Shown: positions 23,114 through 30,581 of the stretch, one piece after another
Numbering within the stretch: the stretch's first letter is position 1
Layout: every line of letters begins with the position of its first letter
NCBI GenBank assembly: GCA_964373495.1
Contig: CAYJUW010000004.1
Coordinates: 1-33,812 of the forward strand
Direction of reading: 5' to 3'
Source of the DNA: JACQMJ01 sp964373495
GTDB lineage: Bacteria > Patescibacteriota > Minisyncoccia > Sungbacterales > SURF-37
Length of the DNA: 33,812 nucleotides
The notes under the pieces: generated by a model
What the model saw: the letters and a program-made list of their open reading frames with translations, nothing else
Told to the model about the DNA's origin: nothing
Databases searched by the model: none
Translations under genes and position numbers: made by a program

Positions 23114-23364
23114 TGGATAGACCATCACTCACCAACTGCTCACCGCAGGAGGTTTGTAGTGCACTTGGGCGCTTGGGTAAATTTCAGTGTGTTGGCGGCG
23201 GGAAACACAACATCAAAATACAACATCCCGATCTCAGGATGCCCTTCCCGCTTCCAAACCGCACCCCACTGAATCGCAATGTGGCGAAAGGGCTTGTAGA
23301 CGACATTCTTATAGGGTTATTACATATCCCCGAAGAAGAGATTTACAAAGAACTGTGGTGTTGA
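23113..23364 (+). CDS. hicA: HicA-family toxin (mRNA interferase-like)
   Basis: An 83-residue protein with the HicA/YcfA double-stranded-RNA-binding-like layout: SPQEVCSALGRLGKFQCV, then GGGKHNIKIQHP, where the His of the GSH-type motif is catalytic in family members, then PFPLPNRTPLNRNVAKGLVD and IPEEEIYKEL. It begins at the ATG overlapping the HicB stop by one base. Family toxins cleave mRNA when free of HicB. The usual G-S-H is G-K-H here, but His and the following basic strand are retained, so the toxin may be active. A short terminator overlaps its end. Confidence 0.75.
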   Translation: MDRPSLTNCSPQEVCSALGRLGKFQCVGGGKHNIKIQHPDLRMPFPLPNRTPLNRNVAKGLVDDILIGLLHIPEEEIYKELWC

Positions 23365-23366
23365 GA

Positions 23367-23386
23367 CGCCCCATCGGGGGTTTTTT
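23367..23386 (+). terminator. Short-stem terminator after hicA
   Basis: CCCC (23369-23372), ATC loop, GGGG (23376-23379), then TTTTTT (23381-23386), starting 3-5 bases after the hicA stop. The stem is short but GC-only and the T-run is perfect. It would limit transcription from the cassette into the GT-B gene. Confidence 0.6.
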
Positions 23387-23424
23387 CGTTTACTCCATAC
23401 CTTGTGGTTGGGGGCGGGACTGCC

Positions 23425-24588
23425 ATGCGCTACATCGTAACCAACTTTGCCTACGGCACCGGGCCGTATCTCCGGACCACGGAGCTTGCGCTTGCGCTGA
23501 ACCGCGAGCTTGAAGCCGCCGGGGCCGAGCGCCTGGGCATTATCGTGCCGTGGGTTTACGGCGAGAAGCAAAGACGCATTATGCTCGAGGAGTTCGGCGA
23601 GTACGAACGCGCCCATCCCGGCGAGATTCTCCTCGATGCGAAGCTCGGGGCACTGCTCCGGAGCGTTTTTTATGGCGGCAACACGTATGAGCACGCGCTC
23701 CGCCTTTGGGTTGATCAGGCCGAGCGGATCAGCCGCGAGGCGCGGGAACACTTGAGCGCTATGATCACGCTCGAGGGTTTGAACGGCGGAGAGTACTCGA
23801 TCCGGGGAAGCGATATTGTCCTGGAACTTTGCCGCGCGCCGCGCGTCTCCTACGGCATCGCCCCGGTTTACTCCGTAACCTTCGGCCATATCTCGGAGAT
23901 TCTCGAGCATATTGTAGAAGAACCCGCCGAGGCGATTGCCGTGGATCGGGCTCTCGTCCGAGCGGCCATTCCCCTGGCGCGTTCACTCGAAGCGGCCGCG
24001 GCATTTCACGGTCTTGCCGAGCCGGGCACGTTTTCCTATCTTCAGAACCGCGCGCCGCGCTATCCCACCGAAGTAGCCATCCCGCCGACCATCTCTCCGC
24101 CAAAGCCATCGGCCGAACCGTTTGCCGAAGGCATCTATGTAACCATCACCGGCATTCCCGGCTTGGAGCGGCTCTATGCCGGGGCGCGATCGCTCGGTCT
24201 CAAACTCTACTCCAACGATCCGAAAGCCGTTCCGGAGAGCGAGTACCTCTCGCCGCACCTCATTCCCAATCCTCGGATTAAACTCCAGTTCGCGCGGAGC
24301 GGGTGGGGCTCGGTCTGGCTTTCGCAACTTGCCGGAACGCCTTTTGTTACGCCGGACTTCGATCCGTTCGACGACCCGGAGATTTACTTCAATAACCGCT
24401 GCATCGAGGAGCTGGGACTCGGCATCATCTACCGCGGCCAACCACTGGTTGGAATCTTGGATCAGGCCGAGCGGCTGCGTCCGGGCATCAGCGAACGCAA
24501 TCAAAAGCTCCTCGAACGCTTCGGCACGCTCGACGGCAACGCTTACGCCGCCAAGCGTATTGCGGAACGCTACCTCGAGAAACGTTAG
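23425..24588 (+). CDS. Predicted GT-B-fold glycosyltransferase (MurG/UGT-like)
   Basis: A 387-residue protein. The N-terminus MRYIVTNFAYGTGPYLRTTE has the GxGP...RTxEL acceptor-side pattern of GT-B enzymes, and the C-terminal half has SGWGSVWLSQLAGTPFVTPD followed by NNRCIEELGLG, matching the donor-binding motif of MurG/UGT-type transferases (GxGTxxEAxxxGxPxxxxP, then NAxxxxxxGxG). No membrane helices. ATG 23425 is supported by the upstream truncated copy that begins at the same codon; a GTG at 23404 is in frame. Original operon position was directly after the dehydrogenase; the HicB/HicA cassette now intervenes and ends in a terminator, so its present promoter is unclear. Confidence 0.7.
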   Translation: MRYIVTNFAYGTGPYLRTTELALALNRELEAAGAERLGIIVPWVYGEKQRRIMLEEFGEYERAHPGEILLDAKLGALLRSVFYGGNTYEHALRLWVDQAERISREAREHLSAMITLEGLNGGEYSIRGSDIVLELCRAPRVSYGIAPVYSVTFGHISEILEHIVEEPAEAIAVDRALVRAAIPLARSLEAAAAFHGLAEPGTFSYLQNRAPRYPTEVAIPPTISPPKPSAEPFAEGIYVTITGIPGLERLYAGARSLGLKLYSNDPKAVPESEYLSPHLIPNPRIKLQFARSGWGSVWLSQLAGTPFVTPDFDPFDDPEIYFNNRCIEELGLGIIYRGQPLVGILDQAERLRPGISERNQKLLERFGTLDGNAYAAKRIAERYLEKR

Positions 24589-24610
24589 GAAACGTACGCC
24601 GTCCGCAATC

Positions 24611-24619
24611 TGGTATACT
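24611..24619 (+). promoter_or_regulatory. Extended -10 promoter of the CMP-sugar synthetase gene
   Basis: TGGTATACT contains TATACT preceded by TGG. The predicted start point is near 24626, only 5 nt before the ATG at 24631, so the mRNA would be nearly leaderless. No convincing -35 is at 17-bp spacing. A GGGAGGGG run precedes the ATG but is too close (2 nt) for normal ribosome binding and can pair with GGCCCTCC just downstream. Confidence 0.5.
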
Positions 24620-24630
24620 GAAGGGAGGGG

Positions 24631-25383
24631 ATGGCCCTCCTCTTTTCTATGTACGGCAACCTCAAGGTACTCGCGCTGATTCCGGCTCGCGGCGGATCCA
24701 AGGGCGTGCCGAAGAAAAACATCCGGCCGCTGGCCGGCATACCGCTCGTGGCCCATAGCATCCGCGTTGCCCAGGAGTGTCCGGCCATTGATCGCATCAT
24801 CGTTTCCACCGACGATCCTGAAATTGCGGAAGTGGCGCGAGCGTATGGAGGCGAGGTGCCGTTTCTCCGGCCGAAGGATCTTGCCGGGGACACCGCGCCG
24901 GATTACCCGGTGTTCGAGCATTGCCTCCAGTGGCTCGAAGCCAACGAAAACTACCGGCCGGATATTGTCTTACATCTTCGGCCCACGGGTCCGCTTCGCA
25001 CCGTGCGCCAGATCAGTGAGTCCCTTGAGCTACTCGCTCGGCATCCGGACGCCGACTCGGTCCGCTCGGTGCACGAGCCGGATAAAACGCCCTACAAGAT
25101 GTGGAAGATCATCGGCCCGCACATGGTGCCGTTTTTGCGCGACACCGGCATTCCCGAGCACTACAACACGCCCCGCCAGCTCTTGCCCAAGGTCTGGGCC
25201 ACCAATGCCAATATCGGCGTCATGTGGCATCGGACGCTCGTCGAGAAAAAATCGGTGATCGGCGACGTCGTATTGCCCTATATCATTACCGAGCCGCAGG
25301 TGGATATTGATACCGAGTTTGATTTCGAGGTTGCCGAGCTGGTGTTGCGTAAACGCGCCCAAGAAAGAGAGAAAGCCGTCTGA
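24631..25383 (+). CDS. CMP-sugar (acylneuraminate/KDO-type) cytidylyltransferase
   Basis: A 250-residue enzyme of the NeuA/KdsB family: LIPARGGSKGVPKKNI is the CTP-binding loop, followed by PLVAHSIRVA, IIVSTDDPEIAEVA, LHLRPTGPLRT and VDIDTEFDFEVAE (metal-binding Asp). It transfers CMP to a 3-deoxy-ulosonic acid such as a nonulosonic acid or KDO; genes making those acids are not in the window. Start: ATG 24631 fits a near-leaderless mRNA from the TGGTATACT promoter; ATG 24649 would give the more typical N-terminus. The next gene starts 12 bp after the stop. Confidence 0.85.
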   Translation: MALLFSMYGNLKVLALIPARGGSKGVPKKNIRPLAGIPLVAHSIRVAQECPAIDRIIVSTDDPEIAEVARAYGGEVPFLRPKDLAGDTAPDYPVFEHCLQWLEANENYRPDIVLHLRPTGPLRTVRQISESLELLARHPDADSVRSVHEPDKTPYKMWKIIGPHMVPFLRDTGIPEHYNTPRQLLPKVWATNANIGVMWHRTLVEKKSVIGDVVLPYIITEPQVDIDTEFDFEVAELVLRKRAQEREKAV

Positions 25384-25395
25384 TCAAACACCCGC

Positions 25396-26760
25396 ATGCC
25401 AACTATCTTTCTTGTCCTCGGCCAGTTCAGCCACTTTTCCGATGTCTTGCGGAGCCGCTTGATGCCGCTCTTGAGCGAGCGGTTCCGGGTTGTGGCCATC
25501 ACCCCGGTGCTGGATGCGGCCGCGGCCGAGCGCGACGGCTTTCCGATCCATCCGAACATCGAATATCGGAAGTTCGCCCTGGCCCGTCCGAAGTTCTGGG
25601 CGATTTCCGACAAGTACCTGCGCGTGCCGTTCGTACGGAGCTTCGATCATCTCGCCTACATGCGCCATTTCTACCGGCGGCCGCACTGGTGGGTGCGACA
25701 TCTCCTCATGCGCTCGCGCCTGCTGTTCCCGCGCTGGCTCTTCACCACCGATCGCATCACCCGATGGGAAGTGGCTCTGGCGCGGCCGGTGGATGAATTT
25801 CAAGAGCTCGTCCATCGCTACCGGCCGGTACTGCTCATCACCGCCACGCCGGGTTTCACCGCCTTTGAGGCCGAGCAGATCATAGCGGCAAAACGCCTGG
25901 GTCTGAAAACCGCGGCCATCAACATCAACTACGACAACCTGACCTCCAACGGCAAGATGATCCGGAAGACCGATTTCCTCGCGGTGTGGAATGCAATCAT
26001 GGAGCAGGAAGCGCTGGAGCTTCACCGCTATCCAAGAGAGCGCATCGCCGTTGTCGGCTGCCTGCGCTTTGATCATTACTTCATCGATTCAGCCAGTCCT
26101 GCGTTTCCAACCCGGGAAGCGTTCCTCCGCTCCAAGGGGCTCGATCCGACGAGAAAAACCGTGGTCTTGGCCGGGCCAACGCCCTCCAACTACCCCCCGC
26201 GAGGGGAACTGGTTGAAACGCTCATGGGCATGAAGCGCGACGGCGCGCTTCGAGGTGATCCCAACATCCTCATTCGCATCCATCCTATTGATAAGCTCGA
26301 AACCTATCGGGATCTTCCGCGGATGGCCGGGGTTGCGATCGAGCGCGCCGGCCGCCAAACCCTGCCGGATACGGCCGGCGGCCAGAAGATTGAGATGGGT
26401 GAAGAGGATCTCATCAATCTGACTGCCACAATGAAGTACGCCGACGTGGTGCTCAATTTTGCCTCCACGGTTATCATGGAAGCCGCGATTTTCGACCGGC
26501 CGGTGATCAATATCGGATTCCCGGAGTACCGGCGGATCGTCTACGAATTCGAGTACAATAAGGGTTTGCTCGATACCGGCGCGGTGCGCTTGGCGCGCGA
26601 CCCGGCGGAACTTGCCGCCGAGATCAACGAGTACCTCGCGCGCCCGGAGCGTGATCGCCAGGCCCGAGCGCGGCTTCTGGATCAGTACATTCCCTTCCGC
26701 GACGGCAAAACGTGGGAGCGCACCGCCGTGTTTATCGAGAGGATTGCACGGATGAATTAG
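25396..26760 (+). CDS. CDP-glycerol glycerophosphotransferase-like / GT-B surface glycan transferase, paralogue 2
   Basis: A 454-residue member of the same group as 19448, 26824 and 30582. It opens MPTIFLVLGQFSHFSDVLRS and has NINYDNLTSNG, AVVGCLRFDHYF, RIHPIDK and KYADVVLNFASTVIMEAAIF-DRP; the last is the donor-site segment with S-T and a hydrophobic stretch before the acidic residue (E here, D in paralogues 1, 3 and 4). It ends DRQARARLLDQY...DGKTWERT like the others. It is the most divergent of the four, with an extra N-terminal segment rich in aromatic and basic residues near 65-110. Probably cytoplasmic or peripheral to the membrane; donor and acceptor unknown. Confidence 0.7.
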   Translation: MPTIFLVLGQFSHFSDVLRSRLMPLLSERFRVVAITPVLDAAAAERDGFPIHPNIEYRKFALARPKFWAISDKYLRVPFVRSFDHLAYMRHFYRRPHWWVRHLLMRSRLLFPRWLFTTDRITRWEVALARPVDEFQELVHRYRPVLLITATPGFTAFEAEQIIAAKRLGLKTAAININYDNLTSNGKMIRKTDFLAVWNAIMEQEALELHRYPRERIAVVGCLRFDHYFIDSASPAFPTREAFLRSKGLDPTRKTVVLAGPTPSNYPPRGELVETLMGMKRDGALRGDPNILIRIHPIDKLETYRDLPRMAGVAIERAGRQTLPDTAGGQKIEMGEEDLINLTATMKYADVVLNFASTVIMEAAIFDRPVINIGFPEYRRIVYEFEYNKGLLDTGAVRLARDPAELAAEINEYLARPERDRQARARLLDQYIPFRDGKTWERTAVFIERIARMN

Positions 26761-26772
26761 TTCAGCAGCCGA

Positions 26773-26815
26773 GAGAATACGGATTCGTATATGTGCGAGC
26801 ATTCGTATATTCGCG
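26773..26815. repeat. Short ATTCGTATAT repeats between transferase paralogues 2 and 3
   Basis: ATTCGTATAT occurs at 26783-26792 and 26801-26810, an 18-bp period, with a reversed near-copy ATACGGAT just before. TATTCGCGA (26808-26816) also occurs in the inverted-repeat element at 19401-19409, so the two intergenic repeats may belong to one family. The gap is only 63 bp and no promoter is evident. Confidence 0.5.
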
Positions 26816-26823
26816 ACTACTCC

Positions 26824-28671
26824 ATGAAAACGGTTTTCCTCGCCATCTTCCAGGGAGTGGAGGCCAAAAACATTTTGCGGACGAGCGTTCTCCCCGAGCT
26901 CTTGAACGATCCGGACATCCGGCTGGTTTTTTTTGCCCGCACGCCGGAACGGGCCGAATACTACCGCAAAGAATTTTCTGATTCGCGCATCGTCTACGAA
27001 GCCGCGGACTGGAAGCCGCAGGGTCGCCTCGAGCGCTTTTTTGCGCTCCTGAAGTTCCAGCTTATCCGCACCGCTACGACCGACCTGCGGCGGCGGATGG
27101 AACTAGATCTGCGGGGGAACTATCTTAAGTACGCCTTCGGGCGGGCGCTGAATGTTCTGATCGCGCGGCCGAACGCGCGGCGGGTGGCGCGCTGGCTTGA
27201 TAGGCATCTCGTCCGCGAGCCGGGATTTGCTCCGTTCTTTGAGCGCTACCGGCCGGATGTTGTCCTGCTCGCGCATCTCTTCGATGATCCTGAAATCGCG
27301 CTCTTGCGCGAAGCCAAGCGAAGAGGCGTGCCCACGATCGGATTCGTCAACTCCTGGGACAAGCTGACGGCGCGCGCGGCCATCCGCATTCTCCCCGACG
27401 AGCTTCTCGTCTACAACGACATCGTCCGCGCTGAGGCAATACGGCATGCCGATATGCCGGCCGAGCGTATCCATGTCGTCGGCATTCCGCAATACGATCT
27501 CTACTATGGCTATCGCCCCACCCCGCGCCGTGATTTTCTTCGTGCGCTCGGCATCGCGCCGGAGAAGCGCCTTATCCTCTACGCGCCCATGGGCGAGACC
27601 TTCTCCTCGGCGGATTGGGACATCATTGATCTCCTCAAGGGCTGGCTTGAGCATGGCGCGCTCGGTTCGGATATAGAGCTCTTTATCCGCTTCCAGCCCA
27701 ATGACTTCGTGGATGAGGTCGAGCTGTCCCGGCGGCCGTGGCTGAAGTATGACCGGCCGGGAATCCGGTTCTCCCGGACGCGCGGCGTTGATTGGGATAT
27801 GTCTGGTGAGGAGCTCGAGCGCCTCGCCGATACGCTGGCCCACATATCGCTCCTCGTTTGTTACGCCTCTTCCATTTCCGTGGATGCGGCCATCTTCGGC
27901 AAGCCGGTCATCAACATTGATTTTGAAATAAAGCCGCCGGCCGAACTTATGCGCTCGCCCACGCAGTTTTACCGCATGGAGCACTACCAAAAGGCCCTGG
28001 CTTCGGGCGGCATTCGGCTCGTGGATTCGCCGCAGGCGCTCGCGGAGTGGATCCGCACCTACCTCGCGCGGCCCGAGACCGACCGCGCGGGGCGGCGTCG
28101 GCTCGTTGCCGAGCAGTGCGGCCCGGCTGACGGGAAGGCGGGTGAGCGCATTGCCGGCGAGGTGCGGGCGGCCGGCCGGAGGCCGGCCGAACCCGTCGCG
28201 GCCGGATGGCGCCCGACCGTCCTCGCCGCGCTGGTTGCGTTCTCATCCCTCCTCGTCGGCGCGCTCTACGTCGCCCCGCCCCTCCTCATCGCCGGGCACC
28301 TCCGGAGCGAAGGCGCGCCCTATGTCCTCTCCCTGGAAAATTCGCGTAACGATCTGGCCTACCTCACCTGGGCCCGCGAGATCTACGACGGGCGCTTTCC
28401 GCCGGAGGATCCCTTCTCCGATACGAGCCCGCCGATTATTCAAAACCCGGTGCCCTCGGCCATTCTGGCCGGCTTCCTCGCGCTCGCCGGCGGCAAGGTC
28501 GTCCCGGCCTATCTCCTCGCCCTCTTCGTCTTCTCGCAAATAAATTTCCTCATGTTCTACTGGCTCGGCCGGCGCCTTACCGGATCGGCGCTCTTGGCGA
28601 TCTGCTTTGCGCTCGTCGCGGTATTGACGCCGATTTCGCTGCGTATCTTGAACTTCGATGGTACTGCCTAA
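26824..28671 (+). CDS. Fusion: glycan transferase paralogue 3 + N-terminal part of membrane protein C
   Basis: 615 residues from ATG 26824. Residues 1-445 are a CDP-glycerol-glycerophosphotransferase-like protein: MKTVFLAIFQGVEAKN, VNSWDKLTARA, HVVGIPQYDLYYG, LILYAPMGE, ISLLVCYASSISVDAAIFG-KP, ending DRAGRRRLVAEQ...DGKAGERIA where paralogues 1, 2 and 4 stop. Here the frame continues through a short basic linker (VRAAGRRPAEPVAAG) into hydrophobic helices homologous to the N-terminus of membrane proteins A and B (WAREIYDGRFPPED, FYWLGRRLTG, ALVAVLTPIS), then stops at 28671 in the middle of that protein. The rest of membrane protein C is in another frame at 28658. So a lost stop codon and a frameshift are both implied; sequencing error at the latter is possible. 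Confidence 0.75.
   Translation: MKTVFLAIFQGVEAKNILRTSVLPELLNDPDIRLVFFARTPERAEYYRKEFSDSRIVYEAADWKPQGRLERFFALLKFQLIRTATTDLRRRMELDLRGNYLKYAFGRALNVLIARPNARRVARWLDRHLVREPGFAPFFERYRPDVVLLAHLFDDPEIALLREAKRRGVPTIGFVNSWDKLTARAAIRILPDELLVYNDIVRAEAIRHADMPAERIHVVGIPQYDLYYGYRPTPRRDFLRALGIAPEKRLILYAPMGETFSSADWDIIDLLKGWLEHGALGSDIELFIRFQPNDFVDEVELSRRPWLKYDRPGIRFSRTRGVDWDMSGEELERLADTLAHISLLVCYASSISVDAAIFGKPVINIDFEIKPPAELMRSPTQFYRMEHYQKALASGGIRLVDSPQALAEWIRTYLARPETDRAGRRRLVAEQCGPADGKAGERIAGEVRAAGRRPAEPVAAGWRPTVLAALVAFSSLLVGALYVAPPLLIAGHLRSEGAPYVLSLENSRNDLAYLTWAREIYDGRFPPEDPFSDTSPPIIQNPVPSAILAGFLALAGGKVVPAYLLALFVFSQINFLMFYWLGRRLTGSALLAICFALVAVLTPISLRILNFDGTA
28170..28188. other. Perfect hairpin at the transferase/membrane-protein junction
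   Basis: GGCCGGCC (28170-28177), a GGA loop, then GGCCGGCC (28181-28188). This 8-bp GC-only hairpin encodes the linker at the exact place where the paralogues terminate. No T-run follows. It could be the relic of an intergenic sequence now translated. Confidence 0.5.
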
Positions 28672-30118
28672 CCTCAAAGAAATTTTCACGGATTTCGGCA
28701 ACGACGGGCTGGCCGTATCCTTCCGCGAGTTCCTGGGCTACTTCGTCAAGCAGTTCTGGCCCGGGGTGAGCACCCAGGTCGACAAGCTGCCCTACATGCG
28801 CCTTGACTATCCGCTCCTGGTCCTGCCCTTCTTTCTCCTGGCCATCATCGCCTCGATCGCTTTCTGGGAGCGGCCGACGCGGCGGCGCGGCGTTTGGGCC
28901 GGGCTTACCACCGGCCTGCTCCTGTACGTCTATTTTAATACCTGGGTTTACTGGGTGATCGTGCTGGGTTTTCTTTCGATCTACGCCTTCATGCGCCGCC
29001 GCGATGATCCGGCGCGCCTCGCCGGGCTGGCGGCCTGCTGGGTGGCGTTTGCGGCCATGGCCATCCCGTTTGCCGCGAATTACCTTTCCTTCTCGGCGGC
29101 TCCCGGCGCTGCCGATTACCTGTACCGTCAATGGATTGCCGAGGGCCGGGAGCCCGGGCTCACCGCGCTCGGCTACGCCTACCTTCTTTATGCGTTCCTG
29201 GCCGCGGCGGTCATGCGGCTCTATTGGCCGAGCCAGTCCCGAAAGGCGCTATTGTTCCTGGCGATGATTGCGGCCATGGTCATGGTGTGGAACGTACAGC
29301 TCCTGACCGGTTTCGTGCCCGCACCGGATCACTGGAAGCGGATCATTAGCGTGGTCATCTTCATCATCCTCTTTCAGATGGGCGCCGATCTCATCCAGCG
29401 GATGAGGAGGAATCTTCCGCGCGCCGCCGCGGCGGCAACGGTCTTGATCGTGCTCCTCGCCGCCGCGGCAGTGGCCAAGAAGATCGTGAACGCCGCGTCC
29501 CTTTCGGCCGGCCTCCAGCCCTGGGTGGCCGCGAAGTACGCCTTTCCGCCGGAACTCGCCGATTCCTGGGCATGGATCAGCGAACATCTTCCCGGCGAGC
29601 CGAAAATCATTTCGCCCTCGACCATGACCTCGCAGTACCTCGCCGTCTACACCGCCGCGCGCCCCGTGGTGCCCTACGGCATCTTGACGCCGCTGCCCAT
29701 GGCCGAGATCGAGCAGCGCGTTCTCACGGCCAATCGCCTCTTCGGCGTTTCGGAAGACCGCCTCCGCGCCGAGCTCGGGGATCTGGATCGGGTGCCGCCG
29801 GAGTGCGCCGGGCCGGAGTGTTTTGACCAGCGGCTGAATTTTACCAAGACCCGCTTCAACCTCTACGGCTGTTACTTTTTCCGCGAGCCCTTCAACGCGG
29901 CGGTCAACCGCGCCTGCGCCATGCCCGATGAGTACCGCGAGGCCATGGTTAGGCGCTACCGCCAGACCGCGGCCGACTGGTCCGATGTGGATGCGGACTA
30001 CGTCTACTACGGCCCCCACGAGCGGCAATTCGCCCGCGTCGAGTTTCGGAAGGATCCGCGCTTTACCCTGGTCTACGAAAACCCGCTGGTGGAAATCTAC
30101 CGGATCGAAAAGAAATGA
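28658..30118 (+). CDS. Membrane protein C, C-terminal part (frameshifted from its N-terminal part)
   Basis: 486 residues from ATG 28658, overlapping the preceding frame by 14 bases (+1 relation). MRLDYPLLVLPFFLLAIIA aligns with RIEFPLL/RIEDPLL of membrane proteins A and B; VPAPDHWKRI aligns with QPDHW/PPDHW; AKKIVNAASL and the tail DYVYYGPHERQF...VEIYRIEKK match their C-termini. About eight helices plus the soluble tail are present, but the first loop with the conserved acidic residue lies in the upstream frame. Alternatives: a true split gene with coupled re-initiation at 28658, a programmed +1 frameshift, a mutation, or a sequence error. On its own the N-terminus (VLPNLKEIFTDFG) is not a natural start. 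Confidence 0.7.
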   Translation: MVLPNLKEIFTDFGNDGLAVSFREFLGYFVKQFWPGVSTQVDKLPYMRLDYPLLVLPFFLLAIIASIAFWERPTRRRGVWAGLTTGLLLYVYFNTWVYWVIVLGFLSIYAFMRRRDDPARLAGLAACWVAFAAMAIPFAANYLSFSAAPGAADYLYRQWIAEGREPGLTALGYAYLLYAFLAAAVMRLYWPSQSRKALLFLAMIAAMVMVWNVQLLTGFVPAPDHWKRIISVVIFIILFQMGADLIQRMRRNLPRAAAAATVLIVLLAAAAVAKKIVNAASLSAGLQPWVAAKYAFPPELADSWAWISEHLPGEPKIISPSTMTSQYLAVYTAARPVVPYGILTPLPMAEIEQRVLTANRLFGVSEDRLRAELGDLDRVPPECAGPECFDQRLNFTKTRFNLYGCYFFREPFNAAVNRACAMPDEYREAMVRRYRQTAADWSDVDADYVYYGPHERQFARVEFRKDPRFTLVYENPLVEIYRIEKK

Positions 30119-30570
30119 GAAAAGAGAAATTAAAGAAATGAGAAACGAGAACGGAGAAGTGAATCACCCGAAGATCAACAGCTTTGAAGATCTTCTCGTG
30201 TGGCAGAGGGCGCATCAGCTTATGCTCGGCGTGTATACCTTTATCGAACTACTTCCGGCAGACGAAAAATATAACCGGGTCCTCCAGCTCAAACGGTCTG
30301 CGAGTTCTGTGCCGGCTAACATTGCAGAAGGATTCGGGAGATTCCATTATCAGGAGAACGTTCAGTTTTGCAGACAGGCCCGCGGTTCCCTCGCAGAGAC
30401 AAGGAACCATATCATCGCTGTGCGAGACCTCCGACAAGCCCCCGCTGATCTATGTGCAAAGCTCATCGCTGAATGCGAGGAAGTGCGAAGGTTGCTGAAT
30501 GGTTACATCAAGGCGACAATCGCCCGCAAGCGCTCCACCCAATAGTCTCGTTTCTCTTTTCTCATTTCTT
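30110..30570 (+). mobile_element. Four-helix-bundle gene within 20-bp inverted repeats (intervening-sequence-like element)
   Basis: AAGAAATGAGAAAAGAGAAA (30110-30129) is the exact reverse complement of 30551-30570. A second left copy (AGAAATGAGAAACGAGA, 30134-30150) also pairs with the right arm through GAGAAACGAGA/TCTCGTTTCTC. The enclosed 420 bp hold a single four-helix-bundle gene and are more AT-rich than the genes on either side. This is the architecture of the intervening sequences known in some 23S rRNA genes, here between two glycan genes. No transposase is present. Confidence 0.65.
30138..30545 (+). CDS. Four-helix-bundle protein (23S rRNA intervening-sequence protein family)
   Basis: A 135-residue protein with the family signature: SFEDLLVWQRAHQLMLGVYT, LPADEKYNRVLQLKRSASS, VPANIAEGFGRFHYQENVQF and ARGSLAETRNHIIAVRDL, forming an up-and-down helical bundle that assembles as a pentamer in known structures. 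The biochemical role is not established; basic surfaces suggest nucleic-acid binding. ATG 30138 is in the inverted-repeat zone; a GTG at 30159 would give the shorter family-typical N-terminus. It interrupts a glycan operon and has no obvious part in the pathway. Confidence 0.88.
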   Translation: MRNENGEVNHPKINSFEDLLVWQRAHQLMLGVYTFIELLPADEKYNRVLQLKRSASSVPANIAEGFGRFHYQENVQFCRQARGSLAETRNHIIAVRDLRQAPADLCAKLIAECEEVRRLLNGYIKATIARKRSTQ

Positions 30571-30581
30571 CTTTCTTTATC

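Larger units (their letters stand above)
22603..23486. mobile_element. HicB/HicA cassette bracketed by 62-bp direct repeats of the adjacent gene start
   Basis: Direct repeats 22603-22664 and 23425-23486 (58 of 62 identical, the last 44 bases perfect) enclose a promoter, a HicB-like and a HicA-like gene and a terminator. The enclosed DNA is clearly more AT-rich than the flanking genes. Recombination between the repeats would remove the cassette and restore dehydrogenase and GT-B genes 4 bp apart. No recombinase is encoded inside. Confidence 0.7.

Noticed and set aside
23983..24921. A 312-codon minus-strand open frame across the GT-B and CMP-sugar synthetase genes
   Set aside because: It spans two well-supported plus-strand genes and their intergenic promoter, and has no recognisable motifs.
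30110..30570. Insertion sequence with transposase
   Set aside because: The enclosed gene is a four-helix-bundle protein and has no transposase motifs.
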